Source: Natronospira proteinivora
Lineage (GTDB): Bacteria; Pseudomonadota; Gammaproteobacteria; Natronospirales; Natronospiraceae
NCBI RefSeq assembly: GCF_024170465.1
Contig: NZ_JALJYF010000001.1
Coordinates: 682,001-746,000, forward strand
Direction of reading: 5' to 3'
DNA: 64,000 nt
A program made the translations under genes and the position numbers. The notes under the pieces were generated by a model, which saw nothing but the letters and a program-made list of their open reading frames with translations, did no database searches and was not told the DNA's origin. Below, piece after piece: positions 7,761 through 17,305 of this stretch (within the stretch, counting starts at the first letter, position 1; each line of letters begins with the position of its first letter).

Positions 7761-8591
7761 TTATTCCGGCCGGCCCACCCGGACGATGACACCGAAGCGG
7801 GGATGGTCCAGATAATGCAGTTCGCCCAATCGTCGCACGCGACGGCGTTCATTGAGACGATATCCAATAAAGGGTTCCAGCTGCTCCCGGCTTCTCAGGC
7901 TGTCGAAATCCCCCTGACCTGAGAGCAGATCCTGCAGTTGCTGGCGCCGTTCCTGGGCGGCATCCTCCGCTGCTCGGCGGTCATCCAGCTCCGGGTTGAA
8001 GATTAGATCGGCAGCGGCATGAAAGAAGCGGTTCCGGTAGACCGTCAAGGTGCCGTCCAGGGGGCGGGCAAGGTCCAGTTGCTCTTCGTCCTCGCGGCTT
8101 ATCTCAGACTCGCCGCTTTCTCCGGCCTGGCCCAAGTGTTCATCCTGAAAGGTGGCTTGTTGGGGTTCTTCCGTTGCGTCTGAATCGGCATCACGGCCCT
8201 CCTGGGCCCGGCGATCCACATAAAGACGCAGAACCGGGGCATCGTCTCTTTCCAGTTCCGGCAACTGGTAGCGATGATGGGTCAAAACCTCATAACGATC
8301 ATCGGAATCCAGGCGGTCCAGCACATCCCTCAGTCGGCTACCGGATACAGACCGTATATCCAGCTCCCGGGCTTCTTCGCTGTCCAGCTCCACGGCAGCC
8401 TCCAGCGTCGGCGGCATGCCGGGGTCATTTATCCATCGTTCTTCATCATGGCCGGTATCGCCATTGCGCTGAAATACAATGACCTCCACATCCAGCTGCC
8501 TGATATCCGTCTCGGCCTGGGCCGCATTATGGGACAGGCCCAAAAGGGAGAATGTGAGGGTGACGCCGGCAAGGGCGAGCAATCGTTTCAT
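7761..8591 (-). CDS. csiV: CsiV-family periplasmic protein
   Basis: A 276-residue exported protein with a signal peptide ending near AAQA (residue 26). It begins its mature part with the pattern VEVIVFQRNG, which is typical of the CsiV (peptidoglycan-binding) family, and the C-terminus has the family-like pattern LHYLDHPRFGVIVRV. The middle (about residues 135-180) is acidic and low in complexity. CsiV was described in Shewanella as a partner needed for lipoprotein-dependent activation of a transpeptidase; the role here is unknown. The gene starts 2 nt downstream of the mfd stop, an arrangement also seen in Pseudomonas-like genomes. Confidence 0.75.
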   Translation of the reverse strand: MKRLLALAGVTLTFSLLGLSHNAAQAETDIRQLDVEVIVFQRNGDTGHDEERWINDPGMPPTLEAAVELDSEEARELDIRSVSGSRLRDVLDRLDSDDRYEVLTHHRYQLPELERDDAPVLRLYVDRRAQEGRDADSDATEEPQQATFQDEHLGQAGESGESEISREDEEQLDLARPLDGTLTVYRNRFFHAAADLIFNPELDDRRAAEDAAQERRQQLQDLLSGQGDFDSLRSREQLEPFIGYRLNERRRVRRLGELHYLDHPRFGVIVRVGRPE

Positions 8592-8593
8592 GG

Positions 8594-11500
8594 TCAGCCT
8601 GCCTTTCTCTGTTCATCATCGGGTTTGAGCCGGGCCAGAATATCCCGCAGATAGCTTACGCGATCATCCCGCTCGGGTAATTCCTCATGAAAACGCAAGC
8701 GGGTCTGGCCGTCCAGTTTGAAGCGGTTGGGTTTGCTTTGCACCAGATCAATCAGTGCCACCGGGTTGATATCGGGTTCTTCCTCGAAGTCCAGCCGTCC
8801 ACCCTCCGGACCCATTTCCACCCGGCGGATTCCCAGGGGCTGGGCCAGCAGTCGGACCTCTGCGGTCAAAAACAGGTTCTTGGCATAGTCCGGTAACAGA
8901 CCGAAGCGGTCAATCATCTCCACTTGCAGCTCCCGCAATGTCTCACTGTCCTTGGCGCTGGCAATACGTTTGTAGAGGGTCAGCCGGGTGTGCACATCGG
9001 GCACATAATCCTCCGGTAGCAGTGCAGGGACCCCAAGCTCCACTTCCGGGCCGTGGTTGAGCGGCTTGTCCAGTTCCGGCTCCTCGCCCGCTTTGAGGGA
9101 TTTAACGGCTCGTTCCAGCAGTTCGGTATAAAGGCTGAAGCCCACTTCGTGGATTTGACCGCTCTGTTCATCCCCCAAGAGTTCCCCGGCACCCCGGATT
9201 TCCAGGTCATGGGTGGAGAGGGTAAAGCCGGCTCCCAGGTCTTCCAGGGACTCGATGGCCTCCAGGCGTTTGACGGCATCGGCGGTCATGGCGTTCCGGG
9301 GCGGGGTGAGCAAATAGGCATAGGCCCGATGATGGGAACGACCTACCCGGCCACGGAGCTGATGCAACTGTGCCAGGCCGAACTTGTCCGCCCGGTTGAT
9401 GATGATGGTGTTGGCCGTGGGTACGTCAATCCCGCTCTCCACTATGGTGGAGCAGACCAGGATGTTGGCCCGTCGATGGTAGAAATCCAGCATCACCCGC
9501 TCCATCTCCGATTCCCGCATTTTGCCGTGGGCCACTTCCACCTGGGCTTCCGGTAGTAGTTCGCGCAGTCGGCTGGCGGTTCGATCGATGGTTCTGACCT
9601 CATTGTGCAGGAAATAGACCTGTCCACCCCGGCGGATTTCCCGCAGACAGGCCTCCCGAATCAGTCCATCGGACCACTCATTCACGAAGGTCTTGACCGA
9701 CAGGCGTTCCGCCGGGGGGGTGGCGATGATGGACAGGTCCCGGATGCCGGCCAGGGACATATTCAGCGTGCGGGGAATGGGCGTGGCGGTGAGGGTCAGC
9801 ACATCCACCTCGGCTCGCAATTGCTTGAGTTGTTCCTTGTGCCGGACACCGAAACGGTGTTCCTCATCGATGATCACCAGCCCCAGGTCCTTGAACTTCA
9901 CATCCCGGGACAAGAGCTTGTGGGTGCCGATGACGATATCTACGGTTCCCTCCGCAAGACCTTCTAGGGTGGTGGTCTTGTCCTTGCCGCTGCCCATGCG
10001 GGACAGAGACGCAATCTTGATGGGCCAGTCGGCAAAGCGGTCCTTGAAAGTATCCAGATGCTGGCGACCCAGCAGGGTGGTGGGCACCAGTACCGCTACC
10101 TGCTTGCCGGCCTGCACCGCCACAAAGGCGGCCCGTAGGGCGACCTCGGTCTTGCCAAAGCCCACATCGCCACAGACCACCCGGTCCATGGGCTGGGTGG
10201 ACTTGAGATCGTCCACCACTGCCTGGATGGCCGTAGCCTGGTCGGGGGTCTCCTCAAAGGGGAAATCCTCCTCGAAGGCCCGGCGTTCCTTTTCCTCCAC
10301 CTTGAAGGCGGTGCCCTGCCGGGCCGAGCGGCGGGCATAGAGATCCAGCAGCTCGGCGGCCACATCCCGGGCCTTTCTGGCAGCCCGTTTGCGGGCCTTG
10401 TCCCACTGGTCCGAGCCCAGGCGATGGAGGGGGGCATTTTCGGGGCTGGTTCCGGTGTAACGACTGATCAGATTCAGCGAGGCCACCGGTACGTAGAGCT
10501 TGTCGCCGCCGGCGTATTCCAGTGTCAGGAACTCGGTGGGCTCATCGCCCATATCCAGGGTTTGCAGGCCCAGGTAACGGCCCACCCCGTGTTCCTCATG
10601 GATCACCGGGGCGCCTTCGCTGAGATCGGTGAGGTCCCGGACAATGGTTTCCGGGTCCTTGACCGCTCGGCGTCGTCGGCGCTGTTGGGCCCGTTCTCCG
10701 AACAGTTGAGGCTCGGCAATCACCGCCAGGCCTTCGTCCGGCAGGATCAGGCCCTCGGTCAATTCCGCCACGCAAATGGCCAGCGGTGGCGTTTGTTTCA
10801 GAAAGCCCTGCCAGTCACCGACCTGCACAGGCTTGCGTTGCCGTTCCGAGAGCATGTCGATCAGGGCTTCCCGTCGGCCGGGGGATTCGGCGGTAATCAG
10901 GATGGCACCGTCAAAATCATCCAGGAATTCGCTCAGGGCCCGGGCCGGGTCCTCGGCCCGGTGATCCAGGGGCAGGCGGGGCGGCGCCCGGGTGGCAAAG
11001 TTGTCCACCGGCAGGGCTTCTGGGTCGTGGGCGCCTTCCGGGCGTTCCAGGTAGACCTGACCATGACGTTCCAGGGCGGCTTGTACCGCTTCCGGGACCA
11101 GGGCGATGCGCGCCGGCTCCAGCAAGGGGCGTTCCCGGTCGTGGCCTCGCTGTTGGTAGCGTTCCTGGATTTCCTGCCATTGTCGTTCCAGGGCCGGAAA
11201 GGCCCCATCGGTCATGGCCACCGTGGCCACATCCGGCAGGTAGTCGAACAGGCTGGCGGTCTCGTCAAAGAACAGGGGCAGGTAATACTCAATCCCGCCC
11301 GGCTGATTGCCGTCGCTGATGGCCCGGTAGATCTCGCTTTGCTGCGGGTCGCCTTCAAATTGCTGTCGATACCGCTGGCGGAACTGTCGAATAGCCTCCT
11401 CCCCCAGGGGGAATTCCCGCGCCGGCAGCATTCGGATCTGCTCTAGTTTTTCGGTGGTCAGCTGGGTGTCCGGGTCAAAGGCGCGCAGGGATTCGATTTC

Positions 11501-12094
11501 GTCATCGAACAGATCAATGCGGAAGGGCTGGCGGCTCCCCATTGGAAACACGTCCACCAGCGAACCCCGCACTGCGAACTCCCCGTGTTCCATAACCTGG
11601 GAGACGGCCCGGTAGCCGGCGGTTTCCAGGCGTAGCCGGAGTTGATCAATATCCAGTCGCTGCCCGGTGTCCAGCATCAGGGCACCACCACTGACATAGC
11701 TTACCGGGGGCAGGCGTTGCATCAGGGTCTGGGCCGCAGTGATCACCACACCCCGTTCCATGTCCGGCAGCGTAGCCAGCGTCGCTAGCCGGTCGGAAAT
11801 GATGTCCTGGTGGGGGGAGAAGACATCGTAGGGCAGTGTTTCCCAGTCAGGGAAAATGGAGACCGTTAGATCCTCGGCCCGGGCAAAGAAGCGCACCTCA
11901 TCGGTCAGAGCCTCGGCCTCCTGCACGCTTTCACAGATCAGTAGTAGCGGGCCGCGGGCACGGGCGGCTGCGCGGGCAGTGATCAGACTGCGAGCAGAGC
12001 CATACAACCGGCCCCAGCGGCGGCGGTCGCCGGGACCATCTGGGAGTGAGGGGCGGGACAGGGAGGCTTTGGCGATGTTTTCGTTGACGGCCAT
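8594..12094 (-). CDS. mfd: Transcription-repair coupling factor Mfd
   Basis: A 1166-residue ATP-dependent translocase that removes RNA polymerase stalled at DNA lesions and recruits UvrA. Domain order is standard: UvrB-like module (about residues 1-340), the RNA-polymerase-interacting region starting near EHGVGRYLGLQTLD, then the RecG-like motor. The motor contains Walker A GDVGFGKTEVALRA, the DEEH box in VIIDEEHRFGV and the TATPIPRTL motif. A C-terminal TRCF domain follows. Length is close to the E. coli protein (1148). It is followed after 2 nt by csiV and preceded by an 83-bp gap from aguB on the same strand. Confidence 0.98.
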   Translation of the reverse strand: MAVNENIAKASLSRPSLPDGPGDRRRWGRLYGSARSLITARAAARARGPLLLICESVQEAEALTDEVRFFARAEDLTVSIFPDWETLPYDVFSPHQDIISDRLATLATLPDMERGVVITAAQTLMQRLPPVSYVSGGALMLDTGQRLDIDQLRLRLETAGYRAVSQVMEHGEFAVRGSLVDVFPMGSRQPFRIDLFDDEIESLRAFDPDTQLTTEKLEQIRMLPAREFPLGEEAIRQFRQRYRQQFEGDPQQSEIYRAISDGNQPGGIEYYLPLFFDETASLFDYLPDVATVAMTDGAFPALERQWQEIQERYQQRGHDRERPLLEPARIALVPEAVQAALERHGQVYLERPEGAHDPEALPVDNFATRAPPRLPLDHRAEDPARALSEFLDDFDGAILITAESPGRREALIDMLSERQRKPVQVGDWQGFLKQTPPLAICVAELTEGLILPDEGLAVIAEPQLFGERAQQRRRRRAVKDPETIVRDLTDLSEGAPVIHEEHGVGRYLGLQTLDMGDEPTEFLTLEYAGGDKLYVPVASLNLISRYTGTSPENAPLHRLGSDQWDKARKRAARKARDVAAELLDLYARRSARQGTAFKVEEKERRAFEEDFPFEETPDQATAIQAVVDDLKSTQPMDRVVCGDVGFGKTEVALRAAFVAVQAGKQVAVLVPTTLLGRQHLDTFKDRFADWPIKIASLSRMGSGKDKTTTLEGLAEGTVDIVIGTHKLLSRDVKFKDLGLVIIDEEHRFGVRHKEQLKQLRAEVDVLTLTATPIPRTLNMSLAGIRDLSIIATPPAERLSVKTFVNEWSDGLIREACLREIRRGGQVYFLHNEVRTIDRTASRLRELLPEAQVEVAHGKMRESEMERVMLDFYHRRANILVCSTIVESGIDVPTANTIIINRADKFGLAQLHQLRGRVGRSHHRAYAYLLTPPRNAMTADAVKRLEAIESLEDLGAGFTLSTHDLEIRGAGELLGDEQSGQIHEVGFSLYTELLERAVKSLKAGEEPELDKPLNHGPEVELGVPALLPEDYVPDVHTRLTLYKRIASAKDSETLRELQVEMIDRFGLLPDYAKNLFLTAEVRLLAQPLGIRRVEMGPEGGRLDFEEEPDINPVALIDLVQSKPNRFKLDGQTRLRFHEELPERDDRVSYLRDILARLKPDDEQRKAG

Positions 12095-12177
12095 GTGAAT
12101 TCAGCTAGGGGACTCTGCAGCTTGGATGATCGACAAACCCCCATTATCGCATACACGGCTACAGAGGCGTGTGCGCT

Positions 12178-13062
12178 TTACTCATCCCTGAAACGGCGGA
12201 AAAGGTCGCCATAGGCATCCACGCGGCGGTCCCGAAAAAAGGGCCAGATACGGCGGACCTGCTCATTGTGCCTCAGGTCCAGCCGGGCCTGGATCAGAGC
12301 CGCCGTCTCGTCCGCCTCGGCCAGCAATTCGCCCTGCGGCCCGCAGATGAAGCTGTGTCCCCAGAACTGGATGCCCGGTAGATGGGGTTCCGGGTGGGCT
12401 TCGTAGCCGACGCGATTAGAGGCCAGTACTGGCAAGGCATTCGCCACGGCATGGCCTCGCTGAACGGTCCGCCAGGCGTCCAGCTGGCGGGCTTGTTCGT
12501 CTTGGTCGTCCTCGGCGGACCAGCCAATGGCGGTGGGATAGAGGAGCAGATCAGCGCCGGCCAGGGCCATCAGGCGGGCCGCCTCCGGATACCACTGGTC
12601 CCAGCAGACCAGCACCCCCAGTCGGCCCACGGCGGTGTCGATGGGCTCAAAGCCCAGGTCTCCCGGCGTGAAATAGAACTTCTCATTGAAACCGGGGTCA
12701 TCGGGGATGTGCATCTTGCGGTAGCGGCCGGCCAGGCGTCCGTCCCGGTCCAGCACCACGGCGGTATTGTGGTAAAGGCCGGCGGCGCGCCGTTCGAACA
12801 GGGAGCCAACGATCACCGTGCCGGTTTCCCGGGCCAGGCGGCTCAGCCGCTCGCTACTGGGGCCGGGAATGGGCTCGGCGAGATCGAAGACCGCCGTGTC
12901 CTGCTGCTGGCAGAAATAGGGGCTGTTGTGGAGCTCCTGCAGCAAGACCAGCTGCGCCCCCTGTTGGGCTGCCTTGCGAACCTGCGCCTCGATTTGCTGC
13001 AGATTGGCTTGGACGCTGCCCCGGTCTCGATCCTGGATCAGCGCCACATTCAATTCCGTCAT
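12178..13062 (-). CDS. aguB: N-carbamoylputrescine amidase AguB
   Basis: A 294-residue nitrilase-superfamily amidohydrolase converting N-carbamoylputrescine to putrescine, CO2 and ammonia. The catalytic triad is visible: glutamate in LLQELHN, lysine in RKMHIPDDP and cysteine in VLVCWDQWYPEAAR. The start at 13062 (MTELNVALIQ) has the purine-rich GGAAGGTGGAG before it and overlaps the aguA stop by 4 nt as ATGA. The protein is near the usual family length of about 292. Together with aguA it gives the agmatine route to putrescine. Confidence 0.95.
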   Translation of the reverse strand: MTELNVALIQDRDRGSVQANLQQIEAQVRKAAQQGAQLVLLQELHNSPYFCQQQDTAVFDLAEPIPGPSSERLSRLARETGTVIVGSLFERRAAGLYHNTAVVLDRDGRLAGRYRKMHIPDDPGFNEKFYFTPGDLGFEPIDTAVGRLGVLVCWDQWYPEAARLMALAGADLLLYPTAIGWSAEDDQDEQARQLDAWRTVQRGHAVANALPVLASNRVGYEAHPEPHLPGIQFWGHSFICGPQGELLAEADETAALIQARLDLRHNEQVRRIWPFFRDRRVDAYGDLFRRFRDE

Positions 13063-14153
13063 GCTCCACCTTCCTGGGCGGGTAGGCCCGCGTCTGCCGG
13101 TACCACACCATCCGGATATTGCATGGTAACGCAATGCAGGCTGCCACCCTGGCGAATCAGGGCCCGGCAATCGATGCCGCGGACTTCATGCTCGGGAAAG
13201 GCCGCGCCAATCTTCAGTAAAGCGGTTTCATCGGCCGGATCCTGGTAGGTGGGCACCAGTACTTGCTGATTGGCTACCAGGAAATTGGCATAACCGGCGG
13301 GCATGCGACGCCCCTTGCTGTCATGGATGGGGCGGGGCAGGGGCAAGGGGATCAGGGCCCTTTCCCGGCCTGTCGGGTCAAGCAGGCCCCGCAGGGCGTC
13401 CGCCATGGCAGCAAGGGGCTCGAAATGAGGATCTGTGGCGTCGTCACAGCTCTGATGCAGCACCGCCCCCTGGGGGCCGAAACGAGCCAGGGTATCGATA
13501 TGGCCGTCGGTGTCGTCACCGGCCAGATTCCCCGTGCTCAGCCAGTGAATCCGCTCGGCACCCAGCCATTCCTGCAGGGCCTGCGCCATGGCGGAATGGT
13601 TCATGCCGATATTGCGATTTTCGTTCACGATGCAGCTTTCACGAAGCAGAAAATGCCCCTGGCCATCGGTTTCGATAGCGCCGCCCTCCAGGATCAGTCC
13701 GCTCTCAATGAGCGGGCATTTCCCGAATACGCCTTGCGAGTGCAGTGCTTGCGCCAGTTGATTGTCCTTATTCGCGGGATGCCTTCCGCCCCAGCCATTG
13801 AAGGTGAATTTGATCAGTGCCGGGCCTTGCGGCGTGGTTACAGTAAGCGGGGCATGGTCCCGGGCCCAACTGTCATCACTGGGGGCGAGCACAAAGCGGC
13901 ACCGGGGCAGGTGGGCGCCGGCTGCTGCCAGCGCCCGGCTGATGGCATGCCATTCGCCGTCGTCCCGAGCAACGATCAATACGGTCTGGTAGCGGGACAG
14001 GGCGGTGGCAATTTGGGTAAAACAACGGCGGGCCGGTTGCAGGTTGTGTGCCCAATCACCCTCGTCATGGGGCCAGGTTAGCTGGACCGCACTCTGACAG
14101 GCCCATTCCGCCGGCAGGCGGCGGCTGGGTGGAGGAGGGGATTCAGCCATCAA
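13059..14153 (-). CDS. aguA: Agmatine deiminase AguA
   Basis: A 364-residue guanidino-group-modifying enzyme that hydrolyses agmatine to N-carbamoylputrescine and ammonia. Recognisable segments are ESGLILEGGAIETDG, GDDTDGHIDTLARF (with the catalytic histidine region) and GGSLHCVTMQ (catalytic cysteine near the C-terminus). The length fits the family. It overlaps aguB by 4 nt, indicating translational coupling. No aguR-type regulator is adjacent. A small secreted protein gene lies just upstream on the same strand. Confidence 0.95.
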   Translation of the reverse strand: MMAESPPPPSRRLPAEWACQSAVQLTWPHDEGDWAHNLQPARRCFTQIATALSRYQTVLIVARDDGEWHAISRALAAAGAHLPRCRFVLAPSDDSWARDHAPLTVTTPQGPALIKFTFNGWGGRHPANKDNQLAQALHSQGVFGKCPLIESGLILEGGAIETDGQGHFLLRESCIVNENRNIGMNHSAMAQALQEWLGAERIHWLSTGNLAGDDTDGHIDTLARFGPQGAVLHQSCDDATDPHFEPLAAMADALRGLLDPTGRERALIPLPLPRPIHDSKGRRMPAGYANFLVANQQVLVPTYQDPADETALLKIGAAFPEHEVRGIDCRALIRQGGSLHCVTMQYPDGVVPADAGLPAQEGGA

Positions 14154-14159
14154 TGAAGG

Positions 14160-14462
14160 TCAGTCTGTGGCTTCCAGTACCGTGTGAAGCACCAGTTCGT
14201 GTTCAAAATACACGCTGTAATCCTCGTAGACCCAGCGGGTAATGGGGGGATCCCCCACCGGGCCCTCGATGTCCCGGGGCTCACCATGGACATTGCGGAC
14301 ATTTTCCATGTTCATACCACGGCTCGGCACATCAATGTCATGGGACTCGGCATCCTCGATCCAGAGCCGGTCGCCACCGGAGCGGGGTTCGGCCATGACG
14401 CTGCCATGGGACAGCAGGGCAATGGCCACTGCGGACAGGCAAATCTTGCTTCGGGAAGTCAT
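14160..14462 (-). CDS. Small exported protein of unknown function
   Basis: A 100-residue protein with a signal peptide (cleavage likely after SVMA, about residue 24) and no lipobox cysteine. The mature part is acidic and ends with GPVGDPPITRWVYEDYSVYFEHELVLHTVL. This resembles short SmpA/OmlA-like domains in which the distance between two structural parts depends on a conserved G-x-P-P-I-T-R-W-x-Y pattern. I recall similar proteins in other gammaproteobacteria, but no function. The ATG at 14462 is preferred over an upstream TTG at 14468 because GAGGA lies 6 nt before it. It probably shares a transcript with aguA and aguB. Confidence 0.72.
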   Translation of the reverse strand: MTSRSKICLSAVAIALLSHGSVMAEPRSGGDRLWIEDAESHDIDVPSRGMNMENVRNVHGEPRDIEGPVGDPPITRWVYEDYSVYFEHELVLHTVLEATD

Positions 14463-14496
14463 GACCAATCCTCTAGGTTTATTGCTTAAGTATTTG

Positions 14497-14525
14497 AATA
14501 TAGCAGGCCTGCCCCCGCCTGGAAA
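14497..14525 (-). promoter_or_regulatory. Candidate sigma-70 promoter for the small protein-aguA-aguB run
   Basis: Read on the minus strand, TTTCCA (14525-14520) and TATATT (14502-14497) are separated by exactly 17 bp. The -10 matches consensus at 5 of 6 positions and the -35 at 4 of 6. Transcription would start near 14490, giving a leader of about 28 nt that holds the GAGGA ribosome-binding site. Confidence 0.5.
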
Positions 14526-14607
14526 GGCCCGGCCCCAGGGGGCGGGCGTGATAGGCTCGGTTCTGTTGCCACTGCCAGAATCACAACAACGGGAGAGTGT
14601 CTGCTGC

Positions 14608-15312
14608 GTGGAATTCGAAACACCCTTGCTGGCTGGACGTCTGATCCGGCGTTACAAGCGCTTTCTTGCTGATGTGGTGCTGGATGACGGACGTCATGTC
14701 ACGGCCCATTGTCCCAATACCGGTTCCATGTTGGGTTGCCGGGCCCAGGGTCTGCGGGTCTGGCTGAGTCCGGCGGACAAACCAGGGCGGAGGCTGAAAT
14801 GGACCTGGGAGCTGGTTCAAACGGGTACCGGGGCCCTGGTGGGTATTCATACCGGTCGCAGCAATGCGTTGGTGACGGAAGCCATTAAGGCCGGCTGGGT
14901 GAAGGCGCTGGCTGGTTATGACTCCCTGCGACGGGAGGTAGCCCATCCCTCCGGCGGGCGTACCGATCTGCTGCTGGAATCCGGGGATCGGGCGGCCTGC
15001 TGGGTGGAGGTGAAGAATGTCACCGCCGCTGCCCGGGGGCGGGAGGCGCTGTTTCCGGACGCGGTCAGCGCCCGGGCTGCACGCCATCTGGATCATCTGG
15101 TGGATTCAGTGCGAGCCGGGGAGCGCGCCGTATTGTGCTTCTGTGTCCAGCGGGAGGACATCGATCGAGTGGTGCCGGCCCGGGAGATTGATCCGGTCTA
15201 TACCCGGGCGCTGGCGAGAGCGGCGGAGGCCGGGGTAGAAGTATTGGCCCTGGGAGCCCGATTGAGTCCTTTTGGGATCTGCTTGGAACGACAGCTGGAG
15301 GCTACGGTCTGA
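14608..15312 (+). CDS. sfsA: DNA/RNA nuclease SfsA (sugar fermentation stimulation protein)
   Basis: A 234-residue protein, the same length as E. coli SfsA. Conserved features are the N-terminal OB-like part (LIRRYKRFLADVVLDDGRHVTAHCPNTG) and the C-terminal nuclease-like core with GGRTDLLLES, CWVEVKNVT and FPDAVSARAARHLDHL. The D...E-x-K arrangement is that of PD-(D/E)xK nucleases. The start is GTG at 14608, about 12 nt after GGGAG, giving the family-typical beginning. Its physiological role is unsettled even in E. coli. Confidence 0.92.
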   Translation: MEFETPLLAGRLIRRYKRFLADVVLDDGRHVTAHCPNTGSMLGCRAQGLRVWLSPADKPGRRLKWTWELVQTGTGALVGIHTGRSNALVTEAIKAGWVKALAGYDSLRREVAHPSGGRTDLLLESGDRAACWVEVKNVTAAARGREALFPDAVSARAARHLDHLVDSVRAGERAVLCFCVQREDIDRVVPAREIDPVYTRALARAAEAGVEVLALGARLSPFGICLERQLEATV

Positions 15313-15375
15313 CAAGCACAGAGATTCACGCGGTCCGCTATAAAAGTCCGCCCCGGTATGGTTTAATCCCGCCCC

Positions 15376-16626
15376 ATGTTCAGACCTTACGAGTTTTTTG
15401 TCGGCCTGCGCTATCTTCGCGCCAAGCGCCGCAACCATTTCATCTCCTTCATTTCCGTCACCTCGGTGCTGGGAATCACCGTTGGCGTGGCGGCTCTGAT
15501 TACTGTCATGTCGGTGATGAACGGTTTCGAGAAAGAACTGCGGGATCGCATTCTCGGGATGGTCTCCCACGCCAGTATCACCAGCTATGGCGGGCGGGTG
15601 AGTGACTGGGAATCCCTGCGGGAAGAGATTCGCGGTGATGAACGTGTCCTGGGCTCAGCGCCCTTCATCGAGCGGGAGGGCATGCTGGCCCGCCAGGGAG
15701 AGCTGACCGGTGGCATGATCCGGGGCATCCTGCCCGATGAAGAGCCGGCCGTGTCCGATGTGGGCAATGAAATGCTCGAGGGGCAGCTGGAAAACCTGGC
15801 AGCGGGGGAGTATCGGGTGATTCTCGGTAGCGAACTGGCTCGTTCCCTGCGGGTATCAGTGGGAGATCAGGTTTTTCTCATGGTGCCTGAAGGTAATGTG
15901 ACGGTGGCCGGCTTCAGGCCCCGCATGCGACGGTTTGATGTGGCCGGCCTGTTCGAGGTGGGCATGTATGAATACGATCGCAGTCATGCCTTCATTCATC
16001 TTGATGACGCAAGAACCCTCTACCGCTTCAACGAGGGCGAGGTGGGCGGGATTCGCCTGAAACTGAACGATATGTTCGAGGCACCGGCGGTGGCCCGGGA
16101 TATCGCCGCCAATCTGGGCTCCGGATATTTCGTCCGGGACTGGACCCGCCAGCATGCCAATTTCTTTGCGGCTCTACAGATTGAGAAGACGGTGATGTTC
16201 ATCATTCTCTTTCTGATTGTTGCCGTGGCGGCCTTCAATATTATCTCCACCCTGGTGATGGTGGTGAACGACAAGCGTTCCGATATCGCTGTTCTGCGTA
16301 CCATCGGCACCTCACCGGCTTCGGTGATGGGGATATTTATTGTGCAAGGCACGGTGATCGGGATTGTAGGCACCCTGGTGGGGCTGGGTCTGGGCGTGGC
16401 CCTGGCCAGTAATGTGGAGTCGATCGTGCCCTGGCTGGAGGATGTGTTCAATACCGAGTTCCTGCCGGCGGATGTTTATTACATCAGTGATCTGCCCTCG
16501 GACCTGCAGTGGTCTGATGTGACTCGAATTACGGGCTTGGCCTTCGTGCTGACCGTGTTGTCGACTATCTATCCGGCCTGGCGAGCATCCCGGACGCAAC
16601 CGGCGGAGGCCCTGCGCTATGAGTAA
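15376..16626 (+). CDS. lolC: Lipoprotein-releasing ABC transporter permease LolC/LolF-type
   Basis: A 416-residue inner-membrane permease that extracts outer-membrane lipoproteins and hands them to LolA. The N-terminus [20 protein letters not shown] leads into a first membrane helix (about residues 22-48). A large periplasmic domain (about 50-265) follows, then three C-terminal helices (about 268-298, 315-345, 370-398) of the MacB/FtsX type. The gene overlaps lolD by 8 nt. No lolE follows lolD, so this may be the single LolF-like subunit working as a homodimer. A possible -10 (TATAAA) lies about 40 bp upstream. Confidence 0.92.
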   Translation: MFRPYEFFVGLRYLRAKRRNHFISFISVTSVLGITVGVAALITVMSVMNGFEKELRDRILGMVSHASITSYGGRVSDWESLREEIRGDERVLGSAPFIEREGMLARQGELTGGMIRGILPDEEPAVSDVGNEMLEGQLENLAAGEYRVILGSELARSLRVSVGDQVFLMVPEGNVTVAGFRPRMRRFDVAGLFEVGMYEYDRSHAFIHLDDARTLYRFNEGEVGGIRLKLNDMFEAPAVARDIAANLGSGYFVRDWTRQHANFFAALQIEKTVMFIILFLIVAVAAFNIISTLVMVVNDKRSDIAVLRTIGTSPASVMGIFIVQGTVIGIVGTLVGLGLGVALASNVESIVPWLEDVFNTEFLPADVYYISDLPSDLQWSDVTRITGLAFVLTVLSTIYPAWRASRTQPAEALRYE

Positions 16627-17299
16627 GCATGCCGTTATCGCCTGCCGCAATCTCAGCCGTTCCTTTACCGATGCCGGGCGTACCGTGGAAGTGCTGAAAG
16701 GGGTGTCGCTGGATATTCAGTCCGGGGAGACCGCCGCCATTCTGGGGGCTTCCGGTTCCGGCAAGAGCACCTTGCTGCATTTGATGGGTGGCCTGGATCA
16801 GCCCACCGAGGGGGAGGTCTGGGTGGATGGCCAGGGCATGCATGCCCTTAAGGATGCCGAGCGGGGGCGTTTGCGTAATCAGGCCATTGGCTTTGTGTAT
16901 CAGTTTCATCATTTGCTGCCGGAGTTCACGGCCTTGGAAAACGCGGCCATGCCGCTTCTGATCCGTCGTGTACCAACAACCGAAGCCAGGGAAGCGGCGG
17001 CCGAAGTGTTGGAGCAGGTGGGTCTAGGTCACAGACTTGAGCACAAGCCGGGGGAGCTCTCCGGCGGGGAGCGTCAGCGTGCAGCGGTGGCCCGTGCCCT
17101 GGTTACCCGACCTCAATGTGTGTTGGCGGATGAGCCCACGGGCAATCTGGATTCCCGCACCGGCGGCCAGGTGGCGGATCTAATGCTGACGCTCAATGAA
17201 CGGTTTAACACCGCTTTGGTGATGGTTACCCATGACCGGGAGCTGGCGGCCCGAATGAATACCATCCATGAACTGGAAGACGGTATTCTGAAAGTCTGA
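16619..17299 (+). CDS. lolD: Lipoprotein-releasing ABC transporter ATPase LolD
   Basis: A 226-residue ABC ATPase powering lipoprotein release from the inner membrane. Motifs: Walker [14 protein letters not shown] (about residues 41-53), Q-loop region [17 protein letters not shown], which is typical of LolD, signature [15 protein letters not shown], Walker [13 protein letters not shown] and H-loop VTHD. The ATG lies inside the end of lolC (8-nt overlap). The stop is only 6 nt from the convergent DUF2062 gene, so there is no room for a lolE here. Confidence 0.96.
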   Translation: MSKHAVIACRNLSRSFTDAGRTVEVLKGVSLDIQSGETAAILGASGSGKSTLLHLMGGLDQPTEGEVWVDGQGMHALKDAERGRLRNQAIGFVYQFHHLLPEFTALENAAMPLLIRRVPTTEAREAAAEVLEQVGLGHRLEHKPGELSGGERQRAAVARALVTRPQCVLADEPTGNLDSRTGGQVADLMLTLNERFNTALVMVTHDRELAARMNTIHELEDGILKV

Positions 17300-17305
17300 G
17301 TTGTA

